From contig NZ_JAKWBK010000001.1 in NCBI RefSeq assembly GCF_022512515.1, positions 682,001 through 746,000 of the forward strand: 64,000 bases of DNA, read 5' to 3'. This stretch comes from Paraniabella hibiscisoli. GTDB taxonomy: Bacteria; Bacteroidota; Bacteroidia; Chitinophagales; Chitinophagaceae. The translations under genes and the position numbers were made by a program. Below the pieces are notes generated by a model. That model searched no databases and was not told the origin of the DNA. It saw nothing but the letters and a program-made list of their open reading frames with translations. Below are positions 48,705 through 57,453 of this stretch, one piece after another (positions within the stretch are counted from its first letter, which is position 1; the number at the start of each line of letters is the position of its first letter).

Positions 48705-49796
48705 TCACTTCAAACGTTGTATTTCCTTCTCTACATATTTTTTAAGCTTTCCTTTCTGAGGCAGCTTAAGCATATACTTTTAACAAACAAATTTTCATCC
48801 ATTCCCGCTGTGGCATACTCTACCAAGGCCTGGTCTTTTTCTGCTACGAGCAATATACCAACGGGGAGATTGTCTGTTGATTCACAGATTTCCTTCTTGA
48901 AAAAATTCAGGTAGGTATTGAGCTGGCTGATATCACCATGCTCAAACTCTCCGATTTTTAATTCCAATAAAACATGGCATTTTAAAATACGATGATAAAA
49001 CACCAGGTCAACAAAATAGTGCTTTTGCCCTATGAGTATTTTCTTTTGTCTTCCTTCCAGGCAAAAGCCATTACCCATTTCAGAATAAAACCTTGCAGGT
49101 TGTCTAGTAATGCCGCTTCCAGATCGGATTCTTCAACAATATCTTTTACCGGCAATCCTAAGAATTCAAAGGCATAAATATTCTTAACGATGTCAGAAGG
49201 CTCCTGTGGCGTTATCTTTTTCGTATAGCTGCTGATAGCTTTTGGGGCTTTGATGACAAACTGCTTCTTTCAAAGTACAGGCTGTTTATTTGTCGTTTTA
49301 GTTCTCTTACTCCCCATATCCCTTTGATAGCTTCCACCTCATAAAAGCTACGTTTTAAGGGATCTTCAATTTTTATTAGTTCAGCTATATGTGAAAAAGA
49401 TAAGTTGGATACTATTTTAGCAGCAGTTACAGTTACTCTTTTTGCTGGTGCAGCTTTTTTAGATTCTTGGGACAGCGTCCCAAAAATGTTTGCTGGTAAT
49501 AAATGAAATTCTTGGGACAGTGTCCCAAGAATTTGAGGATACACTAAATAGAACTGCCTGCACCTGGATAACTCAGGCGCTGTAAGCCCACGTATAGCAA
49601 GCTTTACAGCCATTTTTTCAAGAAGATTTTTACCATAAGCGGCCCTGCCTTTACCATTTTGCTCAAACTCTACTATGTAGTATCCAATAAGATAATTTCT
49701 TATGGTTAACGCCTGATTTACTGCGCCGGCAGCTTTTGACTGGAGCTGCTGATGTGTAAATGCAACAGCTTTTATAAGTTGTGCAAAATTGGTCAT
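48705..49796 (-). CDS. PDDEXK nuclease family protein, YhcG/DUF1016 type (three apparent frameshifts)
   Basis: 364 aa after repair. N-terminal helical domain typical of the family (TIRNYLIGYYIVEFEQNGKGRAAYG, SRCRQFYLVYPQ); C-terminal nuclease domain with SDLEAALLDNLQGF, FVDLVFYHRILKCHVLLELKIGEF (D and ExK motif) and QLNTYLNFF. Between about residues 88 and 115 the chain has two peptides, QILGTLSQEF and NIFGTLSQES, encoded by copies of the palindromic element. Single bases are added at 49217-49221, 49081 and 48778-48781; the last gives the tail LPQKGKLKKYVEKEIQRLK. It lies between argF' (9-nt gap) and argB. Confidence 0.82.
49467..49483. repeat. Palindromic element, coding copy 1
   Basis: Stem TTGGGAC / GTCCCAA with loop AGC; outer arms partly degenerate. 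It lies in frame within the nuclease gene and encodes FGTLSQ. Confidence 0.7.
49506..49534. repeat. Palindromic element, coding copy 2
   Basis: Perfect 14-bp arms AAATTCTTGGGACA around one central base, the same core as the intergenic copy at 48668. In frame it encodes ILGTLSQEF on the minus strand. Confidence 0.8.
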
Positions 49797-49805
49797 AGCA
49801 AAGCA

Positions 49806-50771
49806 TTATTTTTTTAGCAGCTCACTCAGTACTGCCTGCGCGGCCCACACCCTGTTGCCGGCTTCCTGTGTAACAATACTGTTAGGACTGTCTAATATTT
49901 CATCACTTAACTCTACGTTTCTACGTACGGGAAGGCAATGCATTACCTTGGCGTTATTAGTTAACTGCAGCTTTTCCTGTGTCAGCATCCACTCTGGCTC
50001 GTTGCTGTAAATTTTGCCATAGTCGTTATAAGTGCTCCAGTTTTTTACGTATACATAATCCGCATCTTTCAACGCTTCATCCTGGTCGTAAATAATGGGT
50101 GCATTGCCGGTAAATTTTTTATCCAGTTCATAGTCTTCGGGATGCGTTACCACAAAATCAACCTCGCCCCATGCATTCATCCATTGTGCAAAGCTATTGG
50201 CCACACACTGCGGCAGAGGTTTTACATGTGGCGCCCAGGTTAACACCACTTTAGGTTTACGCGGCTCTTTAAATGTTTCTTTAATCGTAACTAGATCTGT
50301 AAGACTTTGCAAAGGGTGAAGCGTGGCGCTCTCCAGGCTTACTACCGGCAAACCGGCATATTTAATAAACTGGTTAATATAAAGCTCGCTGTAATCATCT
50401 TCTTTATTCACCAGTGAGGGAAAAGTACGGATGGCGAGTATATCAAAATACTTCCCGAAAATAGGCGCTGCATCTTTTACATGCTCTACCGTTTTTCCGC
50501 TCATGATCGCTTCTTCCTCAAATTCCAACTGCCAGCCTTCGTTACCCACATTAAATATAATGGCTTCCATACCCAGGTTCTGCGCCGCTATTTGGGTACT
50601 TAAGCGGGTACGCATACTTGGGTTGAGGAACAGGCATCCGATGCGTTTACCTTCTCCCAGTTTTTTATCAGTTAAAGGATCGGCTTTATAAGCAAGTGCT
50701 TTGGCCGCCAGCGCGTTGATGTCTGTAACATCTAATGCACTGATAAATGTGTTGCCTTTTAAAAGTGACAT
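49806..50771 (-). CDS. argF': N-acyl-L-ornithine carbamoyltransferase (acetyl- or succinyl-ornithine type)
   Basis: 321 aa, intact. The carbamoyl-phosphate motif is SMRTRLST rather than the STRT of ordinary ornithine carbamoyltransferase, and the C-terminal segments KPLPQCVANSFAQWMN and MHCLPVRRNVELSD match the acyl-ornithine type first described in Bacteroides and Xanthomonas (family knowledge). It makes N-acylcitrulline from N-acylornithine in the cytoplasm. Whether acetyl or succinyl is used cannot be told here. A hairpin separates it from argD upstream. Confidence 0.85.
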   Translation of the reverse strand: MSLLKGNTFISALDVTDINALAAKALAYKADPLTDKKLGEGKRIGCLFLNPSMRTRLSTQIAAQNLGMEAIIFNVGNEGWQLEFEEEAIMSGKTVEHVKDAAPIFGKYFDILAIRTFPSLVNKEDDYSELYINQFIKYAGLPVVSLESATLHPLQSLTDLVTIKETFKEPRKPKVVLTWAPHVKPLPQCVANSFAQWMNAWGEVDFVVTHPEDYELDKKFTGNAPIIYDQDEALKDADYVYVKNWSTYNDYGKIYSNEPEWMLTQEKLQLTNNAKVMHCLPVRRNVELSDEILDSPNSIVTQEAGNRVWAAQAVLSELLKK

Positions 50772-50809
50772 GGTTGTATGGATAAAGTTTTAATATACTA
50801 ATTACTGGT

Positions 50810-50844
50810 AAAAAAACAATGGTTCGTGTGTGTGCACGAACCAT
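50810..50844 (-). terminator. Hairpin-terminator between argD and argF'
   Basis: Perfect 10-bp stem ATGGTTCGTG (50819-50828) / CACGAACCAT (50835-50844), six-base loop. On the minus strand it is followed by a run of seven T after two bases, so it should stop transcription coming from argD before argF'. It could also be an attenuator. Confidence 0.65.
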
Positions 50845-50913
50845 TTTAATATTGTCTGATGTATGCACAAAAGAACAAATCTGAAGAATGCCTTTGAAGA
50901 CCGGGACCGGAAA

Positions 50914-52065
50914 TTATTCTGCTGCTACCGCAAAGGCTTCGATCTCTTCTTTTATTGCATCAACAAACTGCTCGGCATCTTTTTTCTTTAAAGCCAGGGA
51001 AGGGAGCAGTCTGATCACGTTCGGCTTGGCCTCACCTGTAAAGATCTTTTGATTCGTTAACAGGTTTTTCTTTAAAGCTGCAATTTCTTCAGGCACATCG
51101 AAGCCGATCATTAATCCGCGACCACGTACATTTTGCACTTCCGGAATGGCATTTAATTCATCACGCAGGTACTTGCCCGTCATCACCGCATTACCCATCA
51201 ACTTCTCTTCTTTCATTACTTCCAACACTGCCATAGCAGCGGCGCAAGCCAGGTGATTGCCACCAAAGGTTGTACCCAATTGGAAATGCTTTGGTTTGAT
51301 ATGAGGAGCAATGATGATACCACCAATAGGGAATCCGTTGCCCATGCCTTTAGCCATGGAGTAGATATCTGCATTTACTCCGGCAAAGTCGTGGCTAAAA
51401 AATTTACCGCTACGTCCATAACCACATTGTACTGCATCTGCTATATAAACAGCGCCATATTTATCGCACAAAGACCTGATCAATTGCAAAAATGAATCGC
51501 TTGCTACGTTAATGCCGCCTACGCCCTGGATACCTTCAATAATAACGGCAGCTATTTCTTTGCCATGTTTTGCGAAATGAACCGCCAGCGCTTCTTCATC
51601 ATTAAACGGAAGAAAATCTACGTTTTCTGTTTCGTTTACCGGCGCTACATAATTTTTATTATCTGTTGCTGCTACAGCCAGGGATGTGCGCCCGTGAAAT
51701 GATTTGCTAAAAGCAACAATTTTCTTCCTTCCGGTATGAAAAGACGCCATCTTCAGTGCATTCTCATTCGCTTCTGCACCAGAATTACAGAGGAAGAGGC
51801 TATAATCTTCTTTACCCGATACTTCACCCAGCTTTTTAGCCAGGTCTGTTTGCAGGGGATTTTGAATAGAGTTGGAATAGAATGCGATTTTTTCCAATTG
51901 CTCTTCAATGCGTCGTACCCAGTGTGGGTGAGTATGGCCAATGCTGATAACAGCGTGCCCGCCATAAAGGTCTAAATACTGGTTACCTTCACTATCCCAA
52001 ACATAAGAGCCCTTTGCTTTGGTGATAGTTACATTGTTGAGGGGATACACATCAAATAAGTTCAT
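50914..52065 (-). CDS. argD: Acetylornithine aminotransferase (class III aminotransferase)
   Basis: 383 aa, intact. Contains FCNSGAEANENALKMA, the metabolite-binding FHGRTSLA, and ADAVQCGYGRSGKFFSHDFAG ahead of YSMAKGMGNGFPIGG with the pyridoxal-phosphate Lys. It transfers an amino group from glutamate to N-acylglutamate semialdehyde in arginine synthesis. A terminator for the upstream rhodanese gene sits before it, so it should have its own promoter. Confidence 0.92.
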   Translation of the reverse strand: MNLFDVYPLNNVTITKAKGSYVWDSEGNQYLDLYGGHAVISIGHTHPHWVRRIEEQLEKIAFYSNSIQNPLQTDLAKKLGEVSGKEDYSLFLCNSGAEANENALKMASFHTGRKKIVAFSKSFHGRTSLAVAATDNKNYVAPVNETENVDFLPFNDEEALAVHFAKHGKEIAAVIIEGIQGVGGINVASDSFLQLIRSLCDKYGAVYIADAVQCGYGRSGKFFSHDFAGVNADIYSMAKGMGNGFPIGGIIIAPHIKPKHFQLGTTFGGNHLACAAAMAVLEVMKEEKLMGNAVMTGKYLRDELNAIPEVQNVRGRGLMIGFDVPEEIAALKKNLLTNQKIFTGEAKPNVIRLLPSLALKKKDAEQFVDAIKEEIEAFAVAAE

Positions 52066-52083
52066 TCTTTCCTGTAAATTGAA

Positions 52084-52115
52084 AATAAAAAAATTGCCCG
52101 CTTGTAAACGGGCAA
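52084..52115 (-). terminator. Terminator after the ArsR-rhodanese genes
   Basis: On the minus strand TTGCCCG pairs with CGGGCAA (arms at 52094-52100 and 52109-52115) and is followed by TTTTTTT. It ends the transcript from the rhodanese-like gene before argD. Confidence 0.75.
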
Positions 52116-52176
52116 CGAAATTACTTAAAATATTAATGGGTATCCCATAAAATTATTGTGAAACCCGGCAGTTTGC

Positions 52177-52842
52177 CTAGTTCAACATTCCGGGTTCTTT
52201 TATAATCCTGGCTTTCTTCTCCGACTGAACGGCGTTCCAGCCACCCAACACCACCCGAAGATTATGAATGTCCTGCTTTTTTAAGATAGTTGCAGCTAAA
52301 AAAGCTTCCTGGTCATTTTCTCCTATGATGTATACATTATCGTTTTCCTCGATAGCAGCAATTCTAAGGGGATCATTTATTTGAGCTAATGGCAGGCTTA
52401 CCGCATCCTTTAAATGGCCATTGCCGAAGTTAACGGCGGGGCGGGTATCCATGATCACCAGGTTTTCATCAAATGGTATATCCATGATCAATTCATCTAC
52501 CTCCACATCAATGATCAGATCAACGGCTTCACCGGCTTTTTCCCAGGCTTCAAATCCACCTTCCAGGTAGCCTTTTACACGCGTATTGGCACCATCGGAT
52601 AGTTGTTGCAGAAAAGGCTCGAAATTCTGAGCCACATCGCCTACCAGCAAAACAGGGCTGAGGCCAGAACTAATTGAAAAACCCGAGAATGCACCGATAT
52701 GGGCGCCAAAAATAGCGGGGTCAGAAAGCGAAATGCTGCCCTTTATAAAACCCTGTTTTAATAATTCTGTATCCCTGATATCAATGATCGGAAGTCCCTG
52801 TTCTGCCAATTGGCTAAAAGCTTCAACGCTGAGTGCTGTCAT
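52177..52842 (-). CDS. Tandem rhodanese-like domains lacking the active-site Cys
   Basis: About 221 aa from ATG 52842 (MTALSVEAFSQL), which is 22 nt past the ArsR stop. Two rhodanese-like folds are visible: the first with LPIIDIRDTELLKQGFIKGSISL and SPVLLVGD, the second with NLVIMDTRPAVNFGNGHLKDAVSL and NVYIIGEND. In both, the loop that normally carries Cys has Gly, so sulfurtransferase activity is unlikely. The pattern resembles the C-terminal half of metallo-beta-lactamase/rhodanese fusion proteins. Likely cotranscribed with the ArsR gene. Confidence 0.75.
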   Translation of the reverse strand: MTALSVEAFSQLAEQGLPIIDIRDTELLKQGFIKGSISLSDPAIFGAHIGAFSGFSISSGLSPVLLVGDVAQNFEPFLQQLSDGANTRVKGYLEGGFEAWEKAGEAVDLIIDVEVDELIMDIPFDENLVIMDTRPAVNFGNGHLKDAVSLPLAQINDPLRIAAIEENDNVYIIGENDQEAFLAATILKKQDIHNLRVVLGGWNAVQSEKKARIIKEPGMLN

Positions 52843-52864
52843 GCCTGAGAAATATGGTAAAAAA

Positions 52865-53202
52865 TTAGGATAAAAGCTCCCCAACAAACTTATTCAAGTC
52901 TTTCATGCGTTGGGTGTTTACCGTATAATAAATGAATTTCCCGTCACGTTCTGTTTTTACGAAGTCTGCTTTACGCAGAATTGCCAGATGCTGAGAGGCA
53001 ACGGATTGTTCAATTCTTAGTTTTACATAAATTTCGGTTACGGTTACTTTTTCCTGATTATCAATCAGTTTAAGTATTTGTTGCCGTAATTTGTGGTTAA
53101 AAGCCCGCAAAATTAACGCGGCTTTTTTATCGCCAGAGTATCTAATGTTAATTCTTCTCCGGGGCTTTCCTTTACCCCGAATGAAATGTGATAATTGCTC
53201 AT
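52865..53202 (-). CDS. ArsR-family transcriptional regulator (one apparent frameshift)
   Basis: 112 aa after repair. One base added at a T6 run (53123-53128) joins an N-terminus starting at ATG 53202 (MSNYHISFGVKESPGEELTL) to LAIKKAALILRAFNHKLRQQIL. The winged helix includes TEIYVKLRIEQSVASQHLAILRKADFV and KTERDGKFIYYTVN. No Cys is present, so it cannot use the metal- or sulfide-sensing Cys pairs known in other ArsR proteins. Upstream of, and probably in one transcript with, the Cys-less rhodanese gene. Confidence 0.82.
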
Positions 53203-53264
53203 TTAAATGATCGTGTTTAGAGGGTTTAAAAATACCAGCATAAAATTATTTATCGCAATGCTAT

Positions 53265-53932
53265 TTATATTTCTTTTTTAGATATATATACATCTTTAAC
53301 GTAATATGGTTCACAATATGCAACATCTGAGAAATTTTTTTCTGATAATATTTAAGCGATAGGGCAATCATGTTCCGCGCATCAATGTTATTTTCTACTA
53401 TTTCAGCATTAACATTGTCTTTTATCAGTGACCTGAACTTCTCACTACCGTTGCCGGTGAATATGATGTGATCTTCCTTTAAGATATCTGAAAAACTTTC
53501 CTCGTTCAATATCGTGGCAAAGGGCTCTTTTATCAGAGTTAAGTTTTTATCAAATAGCGCTGTAAACACTTCCATACGGCGCGCATCAATCATTGGGCAA
53601 ATATAGCGTTTGGCTTGTAACTCCACCGCCGCTGCAATAATTTGTAGCGTATTTATGCAAATTAAAGGCTTATTTAATGCGTAGCAAAGACCTTTTGCCG
53701 TGGAAAGTCCGATTCTTAAACCGGTATAAGAGCCCGGACCATTGCTTACTGCTACCGCGTCGAGCTGGTGAAAATCAAGGTCATTTTGTTTAAAAGCGTT
53801 GTGAATTGCCTGATGTAGCCAACCTGCTTGCTCGTTCCTGCTCTCGGTGACCTCAAAAGCTATCACCTCATCATTCCTGCTTATGCAGAAAGATCCTTTA
53901 TCAATTGCCGTATCTATATTTAAAAGAAGCAT
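53265..53932 (-). CDS. tsaB: tRNA threonylcarbamoyladenosine biosynthesis protein TsaB (one apparent frameshift)
   Basis: 222 aa after repair from ATG 53932 (MLLLNIDTAIDKGSFCIS). Contains LDAVAVSNGPGSYTGLRIGLSTAKGL, the Kae1/TsaB-type signature. One base added at a T7 run (53335-53341) changes the tail to NFSDVAYCEPYYVKDVYISKKE, the normal ending. TsaB scaffolds the TsaD complex that puts t6A on tRNA. The TsaC/Sua5-like gene is at 8984. Confidence 0.9.
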
Positions 53933-54013
53933 TCCTGCAAAAAAATGAATATTGTTTAAAATATGTCTTAAATACATTTAAAGTTTTAAAAACCGTACAA
54001 AAGTTCATAGAAA

Positions 54014-54044
54014 TTGTTTATTTAATGGTTCTTTTGTACACTTG
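54014..54044 (+). promoter_or_regulatory. Putative promoter for ridA
   Basis: TTG (54014-54016), 20 nt, then TACACTTG (54037-54044), one mismatch to TAnnTTTG; 25 nt before ATG 54070. Confidence 0.5.
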
Positions 54045-54069
54045 CAAAGCTTCTTTCAATTAATGTTTT

Positions 54070-54450
54070 ATGGAAAAGAAAATAATCACTACTACCAATG
54101 CCCCCGCGCCCATTGGTCCTTATAACCAGGCAGTTTTTGCCGGAGATACCTTATATATATCGGGGCAAATTCCGATTGACCCGACAACCGGGGAACTCAA
54201 TAATGCCAGCTTGCAGGATGAAACCCACCAGTGTATGAAAAACCTGCAGGCCATTTTAACCGAGGCTGAACTTACTTTCTCCGATGTGATAAAAACTACT
54301 ATTTTCATTACTGATATGAAACGGTTTGCCGAGATCAATGAGGTTTACGGGCAGTACTTCACCGACAATTTTCCTGCCAGAGAAACCGTTCAGGTGTCCG
54401 CCTTACCCAAATTTGTAAATGTAGAGATCAGCATGATTGCGGTAAGATAG
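54070..54450 (+). CDS. ridA: RidA family reactive intermediate deaminase
   Basis: 126 aa, intact, close to the usual 128. Contains APAPIGPYNQAVFAGDTLYISGQIPIDP, the catalytic Arg in FPARETVQV and the C-terminal VEISMIAV. It hydrolyses reactive 2-aminoacrylate-type enamines and imines in the cytoplasm. Confidence 0.93.
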   Translation: MEKKIITTTNAPAPIGPYNQAVFAGDTLYISGQIPIDPTTGELNNASLQDETHQCMKNLQAILTEAELTFSDVIKTTIFITDMKRFAEINEVYGQYFTDNFPARETVQVSALPKFVNVEISMIAVR

Positions 54451-54560
54451 TTGTGAGTTGGCAGATGACATTTGTTAGTCAGGTGTGCCTGTCAGCTGTC
54501 AACTATAAACTGTCAGCTTTCTCCCTTTGTCAGCGCTTCGTAAAATAAAAGAGCCTAACC
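54451..54560. repeat. Intergenic tract of degenerate short words between ridA and korA
   Basis: Repeated variants of GTCAGCTGTCAACTATAAACTG and GTCAG words; no ORF. Confidence 0.4.
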
Positions 54561-54597
54561 TTGGAACTTTCGTACCTTCGTGCGCAATTTTTGAGGC

Positions 54598-56460
54598 ATG
54601 AACAGAACACAGGAAGTTTTAAAGGATGTAGTTATCAAATTTGCGGGTGATAGCGGCGACGGAATGCAGCTTACAGGTACCCAGTTTACTACCAATACCG
54701 CCTTATTAGGCGCAGATCTCTCCACTTTTCCCGATTTCCCGGCAGAAATAAGGGCCCCGCAGGGCACTATCCCGGGAGTGAGTGGTTTTCAGTTACGTTT
54801 TTCATCAGATCATATATATACGCCTGGCGATGAGTGTGATGTGTTGGTAGCCATGAACGCTGCTGCATTAAAAGCCAACCTCAAAGGCCTTAAAAAAGGC
54901 GGAAGGATCATTGCCAACACCGATGGGTTTGACAGTAAAAACCTGAGACTGGCAAATTACCCGGATGGTGTAAATCCCATCGAAAACGGTAGCCTGGACG
55001 GATATGAGCTGATTAAAATAGATGTAACCAAACTTACCCGCGAGGCTTTGAAAGAGTTTGCGCTGGGCACCAAGGAAAAAGACCGGGCAAAAAATATGTT
55101 CATCCTGGGTTTTCTTTACTGGATGTACAACCGCGATATGGAAAACACCATCGGCTTTTTGACCGAAAAGTTTTCTAAAAAACAGGATATCTTAGATAGT
55201 AATATCAAAGCCCTGAAAGCCGGTTACAATTACGGTGATACTACCGAAACATTTACCACTACCTATAAAGTTGAAAAAGCAAGGATTGAGCCCGGAACCT
55301 ACCGTTCTATTATGGGTAACCAATCTTTAGCGCTGGGCTTAATTGCAGCGTCTACCAAGAGCGGACTTCCCATGTTTTTAGGAACCTATCCTATCACACC
55401 TGCCAGCGACATCCTGCATGAGCTGAGTCGTCATAAAAATTTCGGCATCCGTACTTTCCAGGCTGAAGACGAAATTGCGGCAATTACTGCAGCTATAGGC
55501 GCTTCGTATGGAGGTGCGTTAGGAGTTACTACAACTTCAGGACCCGGTATGGCATTAAAAGCAGAAGCGATGGGATTGGCAGTGATGCTGGAGATTCCGT
55601 TGGTGATCATCAATGTGCAGCGCGGAGGTCCTTCAACCGGTTTACCTACCAAGACTGAGCAGTCAGATTTGTTACAGGCTTATTATGGCAGAAACGGCGA
55701 ATGCCCTATGCCGGTAATTGCCGCGAGCAGTCCTGCAGACTGTTTTGATGCGGTATATGAGGCGGTTAAAATAAGCGTGCAACACATGACACCCGTTATT
55801 ATGTTGAGCGATGGATATATTGCCAACGGCGCAGAGCCCTGGCGTTTCCCAACCGAAGAAACCCTGGCCCCCATTCATGTAAAGTTCAAAACAGAGCTTT
55901 GGGACCATGAAGATAAATTTCAACCTTACCTGAGAGATGAGAACCTCGTACGCCCCTGGGCAGTGCCTGGTACGCCCGGACTGGAACATAGGATCGGGGG
56001 TCTCGAAAAGCAAAACATCACCGGCAATATCAGCTACGACCCGGATAACCACCAGACCATGGTAAGGATCCGCCAGGAAAAGGTGGATAAAATAGCAGAG
56101 CATATACCAGATCAAAAAATAGATAGCGGTGATCACAAAGGCAAAGTGCTGGTACTGGGCTGGGGATCTACCTATGGTACGATCAAATCTGCCGTAGCAG
56201 ATTTACAGGCACAGGGCAAGAGTGTAAGTCATGCGCATATACGCCATTTACGCCCATTCCCTAAAAACCTGGGCGAAATTATCCGCAATTTCGAGCATGT
56301 AATTATTCCTGAAATTAATAACGGCCAGCTGATTAAAATTATCCGCGACCAATATTTGGTAGATGCCAAAGGTTACCATAAGATCATGGGTATACCTATT
56401 ACCAAGCACGAGCTGGTAGAAGAGCTGGATAAATATTTTGTGGTGGAACAAGTAGTATAA
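54598..56460 (+). CDS. korA: 2-oxoacid:ferredoxin oxidoreductase, gamma-alpha fusion subunit
   Basis: 620 aa, intact. The gamma domain comes first (KFAGDSGDGMQLTG, TFPDFPAEIRAPQGT), then the alpha domain with GTYPITPASDILHEL, QAEDEIAAITAAIGASYGG, TTSGPGMALKAEAMGLA, QRGGPSTGLPTKTEQSDL and SDGYIANGAEPW. It should pair with KorB (7859-8884) to form an oxidoreductase for 2-oxoglutarate or a related 2-oxoacid. A bidirectional terminator follows. In most Bacteroidota I would expect korB next to it; here it is not. Confidence 0.93.
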   Translation: MNRTQEVLKDVVIKFAGDSGDGMQLTGTQFTTNTALLGADLSTFPDFPAEIRAPQGTIPGVSGFQLRFSSDHIYTPGDECDVLVAMNAAALKANLKGLKKGGRIIANTDGFDSKNLRLANYPDGVNPIENGSLDGYELIKIDVTKLTREALKEFALGTKEKDRAKNMFILGFLYWMYNRDMENTIGFLTEKFSKKQDILDSNIKALKAGYNYGDTTETFTTTYKVEKARIEPGTYRSIMGNQSLALGLIAASTKSGLPMFLGTYPITPASDILHELSRHKNFGIRTFQAEDEIAAITAAIGASYGGALGVTTTSGPGMALKAEAMGLAVMLEIPLVIINVQRGGPSTGLPTKTEQSDLLQAYYGRNGECPMPVIAASSPADCFDAVYEAVKISVQHMTPVIMLSDGYIANGAEPWRFPTEETLAPIHVKFKTELWDHEDKFQPYLRDENLVRPWAVPGTPGLEHRIGGLEKQNITGNISYDPDNHQTMVRIRQEKVDKIAEHIPDQKIDSGDHKGKVLVLGWGSTYGTIKSAVADLQAQGKSVSHAHIRHLRPFPKNLGEIIRNFEHVIIPEINNGQLIKIIRDQYLVDAKGYHKIMGIPITKHELVEELDKYFVVEQVV

Positions 56461-56483
56461 GACGCATATTTTTTACGATATGG

Positions 56484-56513
56484 AAGGTCACCGTTTAAAC
56501 GGTGACCTTTTTT
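56484..56513. terminator. Bidirectional terminator between korA and the converging lipoprotein
   Basis: Perfect 13-bp arms (56484-56496 / 56497-56509, arm AAGGTCACCGTTT) with T tracts; the stem ends 2 nt before the converging gene's stop. Confidence 0.8.
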
Positions 56514-57440
56514 ATTTTACGGAAACCATATATATTTCACTCCCGTTAATAAGCAGGAATGCCGGACCATTATTTTTTAGCTCAATGAGATTGTCCTCCC
56601 CACTCAATATTTTAAACTGCGTTGAAATATTGTTGAAACTCATATCATAATAGTAATAACCCACTTCTCCGTATACAGGTATAGCAGGAATAAAATGATT
56701 GCCACCGCCCGTGATATGCCAGGACTTTCGCATCATGGCGTAACCCGTTTCTTTGATATGAGGATGTTTTCCTTCTAAAAATTCCATTTTTTGAAGAGCA
56801 TTCTTCACCGGCACCTCCTCCCGCTCCTCCTTCACTATAGCCGCACTGATTTTTTTCTCCAGGGCATAGGGAATTTGAGTAAGAATAAATTCGTCATCTT
56901 TGGTTTTTATATAATAGTCGTCACTTGCTACCTGCTGATTATAGGGGATGCGGCTATCATCAAGTTTATACTTAGTATAAAAATACCCAACAAAAAGGGA
57001 ATCTATAACAGGGTTAATCCCAGATGCTGTATCTGTGTAAATCCTGTAAATGCTGTCTTCAATTGCTCTCAACCTTGGCGACTCATCAATTATTTTTATG
57101 GAACGCCGGTTAAAAAGCCGGTCATCTACCCGTAGTAGCTGGTGTCTTCTTTTAAAATAAACAGGCCGTTTGCATAAATGAATTCAGTTGTCGGAAATCG
57201 GTTGGTTTGCTGATAATGAAACCGGTAAACAATCATAGCGGCACTATCTCTAAAAACCAGGGCAGAATCATTATAGTAATAATCGTAAACACGATCGAAC
57301 AATTTTTGAACTACAAATTGTTTATTGGTAGTTGCCGGGAATTCAGGAATTTCCGGATGGAGGTCCTTGCCCGTTTTGTTGAGGCAGGACGAACATAGTG
57401 CTACCATCAAGCACAGGCTTATTAAGATACGATAATTCAA
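56512..57440 (-). CDS. Hypothetical lipoprotein (one apparent frameshift)
   Basis: 309 aa after repair. Lipobox VALCSSC gives an acylated Cys near residue 19. One base added at CCC (57129-57131) joins DTSYYGVDDRLFNRRSIKII to the second half. Segments such as YFYTKYKLDDSR and YDMSFNNISTQFKIL suggest a mostly beta protein; no family was recognised. It lies 13 nt after the S9 peptidase gene on the same strand. Confidence 0.65.
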
Positions 57441-57453
57441 ACTCCGGCGTATT

